The notes beneath the pieces were generated by a model, which saw only the letters and a list, made by a program, of their open reading frames with translations, had not been told where the DNA came from and ran no database searches. 64,000 nucleotides of DNA, from the NCBI GenBank assembly GCA_039583695.1, contig JAVKSL010000006.1, positions 13,488 through 77,487 of the forward strand, read 5' to 3'. Below are positions 43,728 through 52,409 of the stretch, piece after piece. The position numbers and the translations under genes are program-made. Position 1 is the stretch's first letter. The number at the start of each line of letters is the position of its first letter. This DNA comes from JAVKSL01 sp039583695. GTDB taxonomy: Bacteria; Actinomycetota; Acidimicrobiia; Acidimicrobiales; JAJPHD01.

Positions 43728-44605
43728 TACCTTTCCCCCCGCCCCGAAGGCACGTGGGCGTGCATGACTGCCCGGCCGTAGTGAATGTCGTAGCCGGGAT
43801 TGGGGGGGTCGTCTGGCGCAGGGTGGCCCTTGAGCTGAACCGTCGAGAAACCGGCAGTTCGAGCCAGTGCTTCGAGACCAGCCGCGTTGGGGGCCCACCA
43901 GTTGCTTGGGTCCCGGTCCAGCTCGGCACCCTCGAAGTGCTCCCATAGAGCATGGTGCTCCCAGCCCGGCACCACCATGCAAACGGTCTCGATGATGGCC
44001 AAGCCTCCGGTCAGCCGCGCGACCCGGCGCAACGCGGTCAGCGGGTCGAGCAGGTGGTAGAGCACGCCCAGGAACAGGACCACATCAAATGTTCCCAGCG
44101 CTTCTAGGTCCATGGTCATGAAGTCTCCAACCACAGTCTCCACGTGACTCCCGAGGCGCAGGCGCGCCAGATCGAACCCCGCCCGTCCGGGCAGGGTCTC
44201 GGGCTTCCAAAGCTCGGGGTCCTGGTCCCACGACGGCACCCGTTCACCCCTGGCGACCCGCTCAGCGGTGAGACGCTGCTGAAAGGCCTGATCCACCGAC
44301 CAGGCATAATGATCCAGAGCGACGACGCGCGCTGCTCCCCGGCGCTCCGCCTCAAAGGAGAAGTAGCCGTCCCAGGCACCTATGTCCAGCACGCTCTTGC
44401 CCCTCAGGTCTGGAAGGTCCAGACCTTCGACCTCCCGAGCGAGAATCTGGGGAGACTTCTGTCCCGCCGTGACCACCCCGCCACCCAAGTCGATCGAATG
44501 AAACCACCAGAGGGCACCCGGGTCATCGGGGGCTGCGCTAGCAAGCGGCGTCTCGGCGCGGCGCCTAGGCCTCAAAACGTCAAGAATTCTCTTCGGCAAT
44601 GGCAT
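43727..44605 (-). CDS. Class I SAM-dependent methyltransferase (CmoB-like)
   Basis: About 292 aa. GKSVLDIGAWDGYFSFEAER is the SAM-binding motif I, with VVALDHYAWSVD, FDVVLFLGVLYHLLDPLTAL and a C-terminal TAGFSTVQLKGH. The long segment between the SAM motif and the LYHL block resembles CmoB/DUF1698 proteins. Substrate unknown. Start uncertain: ATG at 44605 lies 26 bp inside the upstream stomatin gene. Confidence 0.8.
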   Translation of the reverse strand: MPLPKRILDVLRPRRRAETPLASAAPDDPGALWWFHSIDLGGGVVTAGQKSPQILAREVEGLDLPDLRGKSVLDIGAWDGYFSFEAERRGAARVVALDHYAWSVDQAFQQRLTAERVARGERVPSWDQDPELWKPETLPGRAGFDLARLRLGSHVETVVGDFMTMDLEALGTFDVVLFLGVLYHLLDPLTALRRVARLTGGLAIIETVCMVVPGWEHHALWEHFEGAELDRDPSNWWAPNAAGLEALARTAGFSTVQLKGHPAPDDPPNPGYDIHYGRAVMHAHVPSGRGER

Positions 44606-45497
44606 CAACTGGCGGTGGGGCAGCCGGGGCGGTGGGGACGTCCGGGGCGGTGGGGACGGCCGGGGCGGTGGGGGCGGTGGGGGCGACCGGGGCCGGAGCC
44701 GATCCACCACCAGCCGTGAGCTGCTCAAGGGACCTGAAGGCATTGAGCAACTCGATTGGTATGGGAAAAACGAGGGTCGAGTTGCGCTCGGTAGCCACTT
44801 CGGCGAGCGTCTGAAGGGTCCTCAGCTGAAGGGCACCCGGGCTGGCGCTCAGACGGTCGGCAGCCTCGGCAAGCTCGCGGCTCGCCTCCAGCTCAGCGGT
44901 GGCACCGATCACCTTGGCCCGCCGCTCACGCTCGGCCTCGGCTTGCCGGGCCATGGCCCGCTGCATTCCCTCTGGCAGGCTCACGTCGCGGATCTCCACC
45001 TGGCGGACCTCGACTCCCCAGCCTTGGGTCGACTGGGCGATGGTGGCTCGAAGCTCGGTGTTCACCTTGTCCCTGTGAGCCAGCACGTCGTCGAGCTGGT
45101 GCCGGCCAATGATCGAGCGCAGGCTGGTCATGGCCAACCGCTGGCTGGCAAGACGGAAGTTGTCCACGCCGATGATCGCCTTGATTGGCTCCACCACCTG
45201 GAAATAGACCACCGCATCCACTGAGACCGTGACATTATCGGCGGTGATCACGGCTTGGGGTGGGATATCAACCACCTCGATGCGCAGGTTGACCTTCACA
45301 ACCCGATCCACCATCGGAATCCGGGTGACAATGCCGGGTCCCTTGGCCGCAGGCCGGACCCTGCCGAAACGGAAGAACACCGCTCGCTCGTACTCGGTGA
45401 CCACCTTGACGACGCTCGGCACCACTATGAGTCCCATGACCACCAGGCACGCGACGACGATGCCGACGATGTCCCCTACCCCTACGGAAGCGAGCAT
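44580..45497 (-). CDS. SPFH/stomatin-family membrane protein (slipin)
   Basis: 305 aa. N-terminal membrane segment IVGIVVACLVVMGLIVVPSV, then the SPFH/band-7 domain: EYERAVFFRFGRVRPAAKGP, PQAVITADNVTVSVDAVVYF, RSIIGRHQLDDVLAHRDKVN, EIRDVSLPEGMQRAMARQAE, ending in a charged coiled coil. The last 45 residues are a Pro/Thr/Ala tail with PTAP repeats. Slipins form membrane oligomers and often pair with a NfeD protease; no NfeD is next to it here. Confidence 0.92.
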   Translation of the reverse strand: MLASVGVGDIVGIVVACLVVMGLIVVPSVVKVVTEYERAVFFRFGRVRPAAKGPGIVTRIPMVDRVVKVNLRIEVVDIPPQAVITADNVTVSVDAVVYFQVVEPIKAIIGVDNFRLASQRLAMTSLRSIIGRHQLDDVLAHRDKVNTELRATIAQSTQGWGVEVRQVEIRDVSLPEGMQRAMARQAEAERERRAKVIGATAELEASRELAEAADRLSASPGALQLRTLQTLAEVATERNSTLVFPIPIELLNAFRSLEQLTAGGGSAPAPVAPTAPTAPAVPTAPDVPTAPAAPPPVDAIAEENS

Positions 45498-45652
45498 GCT
45501 CCCAGTGTCTCACAGACCCAGCGCTCTCGCTTGCTCACCATCGGCCGCCGGCCACCAACTGCACAGCATGCTCGAAGAAATAGGACAGGAGATGACCTCT
45601 TTAGGGGTGCAAGATGGAGGAAGTCCCCCTCGAACACAGCAAAGGAGTCACC

Positions 45653-46249
45653 ATGACCAACCCCAACCACCGACCTGCACTCTTCCAGGCTTACGAGCAC
45701 GCCGCCGACATCGTCGTGGGCGTCGACACGGGCCAGCTCGCGTACCCCACCCCCTGCCCTGAATACGACGTGGCCACCCTCGTGGACCACCTGGTCGGGG
45801 CGGGCCAGCGGGCCGTGACCCTGGGGCGTGGCGAGACCCCAACAGGCGAGGAGTTCCCCCACGTGGAACTGGCCGATGCCCCTGCAGCGCTGCGCAGCGC
45901 CGGCAAGGAGGCCCGGGAGGCCTGGTCCGACGACGCACGACTCGCCGCGACCGTCACCATGCCCTGGGGTGAGACCTACACCGGGAGCACCGTCGTCGAC
46001 ATGTACCTGGCCGAGCTGGCCACCCACACGTGGGATCTGGCTGCAGCCACCGATCAGCTCGGCCGGCTCGACAGTGACCTGGCCAGCACCGCCCTCGACG
46101 GCGCCCGCTCCATGCTGAAGCGCGAATACCGCAACCTCATGGGAGACGGATCGCCATTCGGCTCTGAAGTATCACCACCACCTGACGCCACAGCGTGGGA
46201 ACGCCTGGCGGCATTCATGGGCCGCCGGCCCCGGCCGACCGCCGATTGA
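45653..46249 (+). CDS. TIGR03086-family protein (mycothiol-dependent enzyme superfamily)
   Basis: 198 aa, DinB-like four-helix fold: PTPCPEYDVATLVDHLVGAG with the first metal His, LPWGE-like TMPWGETYTGSTVVDMYLAE, ELATHTWDLAAATDQ with the further His, and a C-terminal AWERLAAFMGRRP. These proteins resemble mycothiol-dependent maleylpyruvate isomerases and mycothiol S-transferases and are largely actinobacterial. AAAGGAG lies 6-12 nt before the ATG. Confidence 0.88.
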   Translation: MTNPNHRPALFQAYEHAADIVVGVDTGQLAYPTPCPEYDVATLVDHLVGAGQRAVTLGRGETPTGEEFPHVELADAPAALRSAGKEAREAWSDDARLAATVTMPWGETYTGSTVVDMYLAELATHTWDLAAATDQLGRLDSDLASTALDGARSMLKREYRNLMGDGSPFGSEVSPPPDATAWERLAAFMGRRPRPTAD

Positions 46250-46375
46250 CCAGGTCGCCGAGACGGCCCGGCCCAGGTGTCCGGGCAGCCAGCGCCGTCT
46301 CCGCCACTAACGGTCCCGGCCAGGCGGGCGGTCAGGAGAGTGAGATGTGTCACACCCTCTCGTCATACTGTCACC

Positions 46376-46549
46376 ATGGCATCTCAACTCACCCTGATTG
46401 ACGTTGACGAGACCAGCTGGGGTCTCGATGAGCACATAAAGCTGGTTGGACGCAAAGGGATCGCACAAGCCCGAGAGGCACTGCTCTCTTCGCAGCACGA
46501 CCCGGCGGTCACCGCTGGCCGGGCGGACCGCGGGCGGACCGCTGCCTGA
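46376..46549 (+). CDS. Small protein, unknown function
   Basis: 57 aa from ATG at 46376: a short N-terminal strand (QLTLIDVDETSWGLDEHIKL), a helix (VGRKGIAQAREALLSSQ) and a disordered basic tail. A CATACT box at 46364-46369 ends 6 nt before the ATG, which suggests a leaderless transcript. I have the impression of similar short ORFs in other actinobacteria but cannot name a family. Confidence 0.5.
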   Translation: MASQLTLIDVDETSWGLDEHIKLVGRKGIAQAREALLSSQHDPAVTAGRADRGRTAA

Positions 46550-46632
46550 CCGGCTCAACCGGCAGGGCCAAGCGCTCCGCGCGCGGCTGGCGGTTGCGGG
46601 CGGGGCCCGAGGCGTGGGTACGCTGGATCCTC

Positions 46633-47484
46633 GTGACCTCGGGGAATACGCCCACTCTGGCTGAGCGGCTGGGCTACAGCCCAGATGCCCGCCTGCTGAT
46701 CCTGTCGTGTGACGACCTCGGCTCCAGCCACGCCGCCAACGTCGGGGTGTACGAGGCGATCCGCCAGGGCGTCGCCACCAGCGCGGGGCTCATGGTTCCC
46801 GGGCCCTGGGCTCGGGAGGCTGCCTCGCGATATCGGGGCGAGGACGTGGGAGTTCACCTCACCGTGAACGCTGAGCACGACCTGTACAGGTGGGGACCAA
46901 TCACCCATGCTCCCTCGCTGCTCGACGGTGACGGGGGCTTTCCCCGCACGGTCACCGACGTCTGGGAGCACGCCGACATGGATGAGGTGCGACGGGAGTG
47001 CCGCGCCCAGATCGAGCGGGCCATCTACTGGGGCTTCGACGTGAGCCACCTCGACGCGCACCTTGGGGCACTGGCAATGAGGCCCGAGTTCTTCAGCGTG
47101 TACGTGGACCTGGCCGTAGAGCTGGCCTTGCCGATACGACTCTCGAGCGCCGCCACGGAGCGGGTACTGGGCTTCCCATTCCGCCAGCTGGCCGCCGAGG
47201 AAGGGCTGGTGTTCCCCGACCACCTGGTGACTCCCCGGAGCCCAGGCAGCCGGGAAGCACTCGAGCGGGTACTGACCAACCCTCTCCCAGGAGTGACCGA
47301 GGTCTCTCTGCGCCCCGCTGCCGATACCCCCGAGCTGCGGGCCCTGGATCCACGCTGGGCTACAAGGGTGGACGACGCCGACCTGTTGGTCCGGGACCGA
47401 TCCCTGCCAGTGCTGCTGGAGCGGGCCGGATTCGTCCTGATCGGTTACCGGGACCTGCGCCGCCTGGCACTTTCCGGGGCCTGA
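46633..47484 (+). CDS. YdjC/ChbG-family carbohydrate deacetylase-like protein
   Basis: About 283 aa. LLILSCDDLGSSHAANVGVY carries the metal Asp pair, GVHLTVNAE the first His and VSHLDAHLGALAMRPEF the second His region of the YdjC fold. Family members deacetylate chito-oligosaccharides. The GTG at 46633 is proposed because TACGCT at 46619-46624 would give a nearly leaderless mRNA; the frame is open further upstream. Confidence 0.85.
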   Translation: MTSGNTPTLAERLGYSPDARLLILSCDDLGSSHAANVGVYEAIRQGVATSAGLMVPGPWAREAASRYRGEDVGVHLTVNAEHDLYRWGPITHAPSLLDGDGGFPRTVTDVWEHADMDEVRRECRAQIERAIYWGFDVSHLDAHLGALAMRPEFFSVYVDLAVELALPIRLSSAATERVLGFPFRQLAAEEGLVFPDHLVTPRSPGSREALERVLTNPLPGVTEVSLRPAADTPELRALDPRWATRVDDADLLVRDRSLPVLLERAGFVLIGYRDLRRLALSGA

Positions 47485-47579
47485 ACCAACCTGCTCGCCA
47501 GTAACCGAGCATTCACACAGGCGAAATGTCCGTGAGACAGGGCGGCCGTAGGTTGGTGCCCAGATAGGCAGTCCAAGAC

Positions 47580-47715
47580 AACCTAGACGCACCTAGGGTT
47601 CCGCCATCGCAGGGTGGGCTGGTCCGAGAGGTGCACACCTCGCCGCCTCAACTGACCGCCCCCCCCGATCAGTTGAGCGGCGAGGTGCCACGGAGGGATA
47701 AAAGCCCGGGAGGCC
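47580..47715 (+). ncRNA. Guanidine-I (ykkC) riboswitch aptamer
   Basis: The leader contains, in the right order and spacing, the conserved guanidine-I blocks: CTAGGGTTCCG at 47593-47603, CTGGTCCGAGAG at 47619-47630, ACGG at 47690-47693 and GGGATAAAAGCCCGGGAG at 47695-47712. Between GAGAG and ACGG lies the variable arm, here a long GC-rich hairpin (47636-47687, about 18 pairs with one bulge). The aptamer binds free guanidinium. Its last block overlaps the 5' arm of the following terminator, so binding should prevent termination and switch the downstream genes on. The genes below (ABC transporter, guanidinase, urease) fit. Confidence 0.95.
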
Positions 47716-47741
47716 CGAGAGGCCCTCGGGCTTTACTTATT
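47701..47741 (+). terminator. Terminator stem of the guanidine riboswitch expression platform
   Basis: AAAGCCCG at 47701-47708 pairs with CGGGCTTT at 47727-47734, with further G/C pairing inside, and is followed by ACTTATT. The left arm is part of the conserved aptamer block, giving mutually exclusive folds. The ribosome site CGGAGG (47745-47750) of the first gene follows directly. Confidence 0.85.
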
Positions 47742-47758
47742 CGCCGGAGGTCCACGCC

Positions 47759-49471
47759 ATGCACAACCAGAAGCACGACTCGGCGCCACAGCCAACCGCC
47801 CAGCAACCGCAACCCCCGCCAGCTGCTCGGCAGCGGGTGCGCTGGCAGCAAACGGCCTTCCTGACGGCCACCCTGACCTTGTTCGGTGCCGCCCTGGCAG
47901 CATGTGGCACCCACGCCACCGCCAATGGCGCTGGGTCAACGCCCCCCGCGGGACCAGGCGCCCACACGTTGAACCTGGCGTTCACGGAGGACACCCAACC
48001 ACTCGATCCTGACGTGTATTACGCGGGCCAGGGCCTCGTCGCCACCACCGCGATGTACCAGGGCCTGGTGCAGTACCAGCCCGAGCCGGTCGACTACACG
48101 GGCAAGGTCGGCTTCGAGGCGCCCACCTCGAAATCGACAATCGTGCCCGACCTGGCCACGAGCTGGGCAATCTCGCCAAACGGGCTGACCTACACCTTCC
48201 ACCTCCGTAGTGGCGTCCGCTTCCACGACGGGACGCCGTTCACCTCAGCAGCGGTCGCTGTGAACTTCAAGCGCCGACTTGCCGTCAACGGCGGGCCCGC
48301 CTACCAGCTGGCCAACCTCGCAAGCGTGTCCACCCCCAGCCCCCTGGTCGCGATGGTACACCTGACCAAGCCAACCAGCGCATTCATGGACTACCTGGCG
48401 TCGGCCTACGGACCAAAGATGATCAGCCCAACCGTGCTGGCCGGTCACGCCGGCAGCAATCATGCCCAGGCCTGGTTGACCACCCATGACGCCGGCACAG
48501 GTCCCTACACCATGACCAAGGCGGTCGTGGGCCAGGAGTACGACCTGTCCTACTACCCCGGCTATTGGGGAGCCAAGCCCTTCTACACGAAGGTGGTCAT
48601 CAAGATCATCCCCGACATCTCCACCCAGGAGATCGAGTTCGAGGACGGCCAGCTCTCGCTGCTCTTACAGGGCCTCAACACCCAGGCAATCAGCCAGTTC
48701 AGCCACAGCTCCAAGGACCATGTGTACGAGCCTCCAACGCTGGAGACCTCGGCCCTGTGGGTGAACCCCAAGACCCCGGCCTTCTCGACCCAAGCGGCCC
48801 GAGCCGACCTGGACGCGGCGATCAACAAGGCCCAGCTGGTCCAAGACGTCTATCCGGGCCGGGCAATCGTGGCAACGCAGGTCTACCCGGCCGGCGAGAT
48901 GCCAGAGGGCACAGCAATGCAGGACCCGGCGTACGACCCCAACAAGCTCAAGACCTTCCTCGCCAGCTACAAAGGGCCCAAGCGCGTGATCCTGGGCTAC
49001 GACCAGGCCGACCCGGCGGACGAGCCGCTGGCCGACCTGCTGCAAGCGGCGTTCGAGGCCGACGGCCTCCAGGTGACCGTGAAGGGATACACCGACACGG
49101 CCCTTTACGGGTTCCCGACCAATCCCACAGGAGCACCGGACCTGGTCGTGGACACCAACTGGCCAGACGCGGCAGCACCGGATACCTGGGCCCGGATCGT
49201 CATGTACAAGGGCGGCGGCCTCAACTACTTCGAGTGCTCCGTCCCGCAGGGTGACTCGTTGCTGAATAAGGGCCTCTCGGCGACAACTCCCTCACAGGTG
49301 CAGATTGACGATGAGCAGGCCGGGGCCGCGTACTCGGCGTCCGGGTGCTGGGACGTCATCGCTGATCGGGGTGATACCATCGTCGCCCCCACGTGGATGG
49401 ACGGCATAGTTCACCAGGTGCCAGTCCCTGAGACGGTGGTGCTCGCCGATCTCCACCCGGACAACTCCTAG
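47759..49471 (+). CDS. ABC transporter substrate-binding lipoprotein, family 5 (dipeptide/nickel type)
   Basis: 570 aa. A Pro/Gln-rich N-terminus, a membrane segment and lipobox TLFGAALAACGTH (Cys near residue 49) anchor it outside the membrane. SBP family 5 blocks: LVPDLATSW-type IVPDLATSWAISPNGLTYTF, LRSGVRFHDGTPFTSAAVAV, TGPYTMTKAVVGQEYDLSYY. Members bind peptides, nickel complexes or other cationic ligands. Being first behind a guanidine riboswitch, it is expected to bind guanidine, a guanidine derivative, or the nickel needed by the enzymes downstream; sequence alone cannot decide. CGGAGG sits 8 nt before the ATG. Confidence 0.9.
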   Translation: MHNQKHDSAPQPTAQQPQPPPAARQRVRWQQTAFLTATLTLFGAALAACGTHATANGAGSTPPAGPGAHTLNLAFTEDTQPLDPDVYYAGQGLVATTAMYQGLVQYQPEPVDYTGKVGFEAPTSKSTIVPDLATSWAISPNGLTYTFHLRSGVRFHDGTPFTSAAVAVNFKRRLAVNGGPAYQLANLASVSTPSPLVAMVHLTKPTSAFMDYLASAYGPKMISPTVLAGHAGSNHAQAWLTTHDAGTGPYTMTKAVVGQEYDLSYYPGYWGAKPFYTKVVIKIIPDISTQEIEFEDGQLSLLLQGLNTQAISQFSHSSKDHVYEPPTLETSALWVNPKTPAFSTQAARADLDAAINKAQLVQDVYPGRAIVATQVYPAGEMPEGTAMQDPAYDPNKLKTFLASYKGPKRVILGYDQADPADEPLADLLQAAFEADGLQVTVKGYTDTALYGFPTNPTGAPDLVVDTNWPDAAAPDTWARIVMYKGGGLNYFECSVPQGDSLLNKGLSATTPSQVQIDDEQAGAAYSASGCWDVIADRGDTIVAPTWMDGIVHQVPVPETVVLADLHPDNS

Positions 49472-49476
49472 CACAG

Positions 49477-51522
49477 ATGACGGGCCAGGGGACAGTTCAT
49501 ATGCGCGTTCCGGGTAGGACCCCGCCAAAAGAGAACGACCGGCCGGCCCCCGGACCAGACCGGATTGCCGACGTGGCCGATCTCTCCGTGATGTTTCGCC
49601 GCGAAGGACGGCCGATCCACGCCCTGCGCGGCGTGGACTGTCACGTGGGGCGAGGCGAGATCCTGGCCTTGGTCGGCGAGTCAGGGTCTGGCAAGAGCGT
49701 GCTCGGCCTGTCCCTTCTCGGCCTGCTCCCACGCCGGCCAGCCCCGGAGGTCAGGGGGCACGCGACGGTGATGGGAGTGGACATGCTGCAATCTTCCGAC
49801 GACGAACGTCGCCATGTCCGCAAGGCTCATCTGGGGGCTGTCTTCCAGGATCCGATGACCTCGCTGAACCCGACAATGCGGATCGGCGCGCAGGTGCAGG
49901 AGGCCGCAGGGAGCACCGAGGAGGCACTGCGCCTCCTCGGTGCGGTCGGGGTTCCCAGTCCTGAGGAACGACTGAGCTCTTTTCCCCATGAGCTGTCGGG
50001 GGGGCTGCGCCAGCGGGTGATGATCGCCATGGCGATCGCCGGGCAACCTGCCCTGGTGATCGCTGACGAGCCCACGACCGCCCTGGACGTGACGGTTCAG
50101 GCCCAGATCCTCGACCTGATCGTGTCCCTGCGGGACCAGCTCGGGTCGAGCTTCGTCTTCATCACCCACGATCTGGCTGTGGCCCGCCAGGTGGCCGACC
50201 GGATCGTGGTCCTGTATGGAGGACGGGTGGCGGAGCAGGGCCCGGCCGAGGCCGTGCTGAGGGGTCCGGTGCATCCCTATACCACCGGGTTGCTGCTTGC
50301 TCGGGTGACCCTGCAGAGCCAGAGGGATACGGTCCTGCCGACGCTGACCGGCGATCCGCTCGATCCATCGGTCGAGCTGGCAGGATGCCCCTACTCTCCC
50401 CGCTGCCCCGCGCGCGTAGGCGAGTGCGACAACCGCCTGCCCGAGCTGGTGGCTCTCGACGCGGCTCGCACTGTGGCCTGTGTCCTCCTCGATGCGACGG
50501 GCAACCCACCCGCGCTCGAAAAGCCCTCTCCACCCGGCCAGCTTGACCCACCTGAGCTGGGCCAGCTCGCCGCCCCGGCCCCCGGTCCCCGGCCCCCGGT
50601 CCTGCGGGTGAACGATCTCGAGAAGGCCTACCGCGTGCGCCCGCCCTCGGGCACAAAGCAGCGGAGCCGGCGGCACCGCGGTGAGCTGCTCGCCCTCCGG
50701 GGGGTGAGCTTCGAGCTGGATCAGGGCCAGGCCCTCGCAGTGGTCGGCGAAAGCGGCTCGGGTAAGTCCACGCTCCTGCGGGCCATCGCAGGTCTGGCGA
50801 GCCCAGACGCCGGGACCGTGGAGGTCGTCGGAGAACGCCCACAGATGGTCTTTCAGGACGCAGGGGCCTCCCTTACCCCATGGCTCCCGGTTGGAGAGCT
50901 GCTGTGCGAGCGCCTCACGCGCAGCGGTCTGTCCAAGGCCGAACGCCACCAGCGGGTGCTCCGGACGCTGGCAGCAGTGGAGCTGCCTGAAGCGGTCACC
51001 CGCGCCCGGCCACATCAGCTGTCCGGCGGTCAGCGCCAACGGGTCGCCATCGCCCGCACGATTGTCGTTCCACCAAAGGTGCTGCTTTGCGACGAGCCAA
51101 CCAGCGCTCTGGACGTCTCGCTTGCCGCCACGGTCATCAACCTGCTGGGCCGGCTCCGCCGCGAGCTGGGGATCGCCCTCGTCTTCGTCACCCACGACCT
51201 CGCCGTGGCTCGAATGGTTGCAGACCGCCTCGCGGTGATGTACCTGGGCCGGATCGTAGAAGAGGGTCCGATAGAGCTTGTCTGCGCCGCCCCCGGGCAT
51301 CCCTACACCATGTCGCTGATGGCGGCGGTGCCCGGCGCCAAACGATCGGCGCCACTGCCGGGAGAGCCCGCCAGCCCCCTCAACCCGCCGTCGGGCTGCT
51401 CGTTCCACCCCCGCTGCCCCCAGGTCACCAGCACTTGTCCGACTGCTGTGCCGAATCTGTGTGTCGACGACCGTCAGGGCGCACACCACCTGGTCGCATG
51501 TGTCCACTGGGGACCGCACTGA
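49477..51522 (+). CDS. ABC transporter ATPase, fused DppD-DppF type
   Basis: 681 aa with two complete ATPase domains in one chain. First: Walker A ALVGESGSGKSVLGLS, Q-loop FQDPMTSLNP, signature ELSGGLRQR, Walker B LVIADEPTTALD. Second (from about residue 385): VVGESGSGKSTLLRA, MVFQDAGASLTPW, QLSGGQRQRV, LLCDEPTSALDV. Each half ends in the oligopeptide C-terminal region with a Cys motif (CPYSPRCPARVGECDNRLPE; FHPRCPQVTSTC), as in Opp/Dpp/Nik ATPases. It powers the two permeases that follow. Starts 5 bp after the lipoprotein gene. Confidence 0.93.
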   Translation: MTGQGTVHMRVPGRTPPKENDRPAPGPDRIADVADLSVMFRREGRPIHALRGVDCHVGRGEILALVGESGSGKSVLGLSLLGLLPRRPAPEVRGHATVMGVDMLQSSDDERRHVRKAHLGAVFQDPMTSLNPTMRIGAQVQEAAGSTEEALRLLGAVGVPSPEERLSSFPHELSGGLRQRVMIAMAIAGQPALVIADEPTTALDVTVQAQILDLIVSLRDQLGSSFVFITHDLAVARQVADRIVVLYGGRVAEQGPAEAVLRGPVHPYTTGLLLARVTLQSQRDTVLPTLTGDPLDPSVELAGCPYSPRCPARVGECDNRLPELVALDAARTVACVLLDATGNPPALEKPSPPGQLDPPELGQLAAPAPGPRPPVLRVNDLEKAYRVRPPSGTKQRSRRHRGELLALRGVSFELDQGQALAVVGESGSGKSTLLRAIAGLASPDAGTVEVVGERPQMVFQDAGASLTPWLPVGELLCERLTRSGLSKAERHQRVLRTLAAVELPEAVTRARPHQLSGGQRQRVAIARTIVVPPKVLLCDEPTSALDVSLAATVINLLGRLRRELGIALVFVTHDLAVARMVADRLAVMYLGRIVEEGPIELVCAAPGHPYTMSLMAAVPGAKRSAPLPGEPASPLNPPSGCSFHPRCPQVTSTCPTAVPNLCVDDRQGAHHLVACVHWGPH

Positions 51523-52409
51523 TGGCAGTAGCCGAGCCCTACCTCCCGCCAATCGGCCGCCGCGGTTGGCTCCGTGGCACCAAGGCCGCAACCCGGCGGG
51601 TCGTGGCCCGCTCCGCTAGGACCGACCTGGCGGCAGCGGGGCTCCTGGTGGCGGTCACCGTGCTGGCGCTCGCCGGTCCCCTGCTCGCACCTTACAGCCC
51701 GGTGCTCCCAACCAACGGGCTGCCCATGACCCCGCCGTTTCACGGGTCCTACCTCCTCGGCACCGACGCCATCGGCCGGGACGTCTTCTCTCGGGTGCTG
51801 TACGGCATAAGGATCAGCTGGTTCTCCGCCCTGGCGGTGATCGCTTCAGGTGTCTTGATCGGCGGTCTCGTGGGCCTGATCGCCGGAGCAGCCGGTGGCT
51901 GGCTCGACACAGCTCTGATGCGCATCACCGATGCGTTCCTTGCGCTGCCCGGCCCGATTATCGCAATCGCGGTGGTTGCTGCTCTGGGCCCGAGCCTGCG
52001 AAACACGCTGATCGCAGTGATGGTCGTGTGGTGGCCCTTCTATGCCCGGATCGTGCGCGGAGAGATCCGTTCCCTCGTGGCACGCCCCCACCTCGACGCC
52101 GCCGTGCTGGGCGGCGCCAGCAGGACCCGACGGGCACTTCGCCACCTGCTCCCAGGCGCCGTGCCCGCGATCGTCGTCACCGCAAGCCTGGATGTCAGCA
52201 ATCTGCTGATAACCCTGGCGGGTCTGTCCTTCCTTGGGCTCGGCTCACCCGAACCCGCCCCGGAGCTGGGCGCCATGGCAGCCCAGAACCTTCAGTACCT
52301 CCTCACGAACTGGTGGGTCCCGGTCGTGCCCGCCCTGGCCATCTTCTTGCTGGCCCTGGTGGGCAACGTGGCTGGCGACGGCGTGCGCAACCTGTTGGGC
52401 CGCTCATGA
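51522..52409 (+). CDS. ABC transporter permease, DppC/NikC type
   Basis: 295 aa, about six membrane segments. N-terminal OppC-like region (PYSPVLPTNGLPMTPPFHGS, YLLGTDAIGRDVFSRVLYGI), then the EAA loop (HLDAAVLGGASRTRRALRHL). ATG overlaps the ATPase stop by one base (TGATG). Confidence 0.93.
   Translation: MAVAEPYLPPIGRRGWLRGTKAATRRVVARSARTDLAAAGLLVAVTVLALAGPLLAPYSPVLPTNGLPMTPPFHGSYLLGTDAIGRDVFSRVLYGIRISWFSALAVIASGVLIGGLVGLIAGAAGGWLDTALMRITDAFLALPGPIIAIAVVAALGPSLRNTLIAVMVVWWPFYARIVRGEIRSLVARPHLDAAVLGGASRTRRALRHLLPGAVPAIVVTASLDVSNLLITLAGLSFLGLGSPEPAPELGAMAAQNLQYLLTNWWVPVVPALAIFLLALVGNVAGDGVRNLLGRS

Noticed and set aside
47636..47687. Independent terminator hairpin upstream of the transporter operon
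   Set aside because: No T-run follows and it sits exactly where the variable arm of the guanidine-I aptamer belongs.
49681..51591. 636-codon minus-strand open frame over the fused ABC ATPase
   Set aside because: Antisense shadow of a gene with two complete ATPase domains; no recognisable domain in the shadow.
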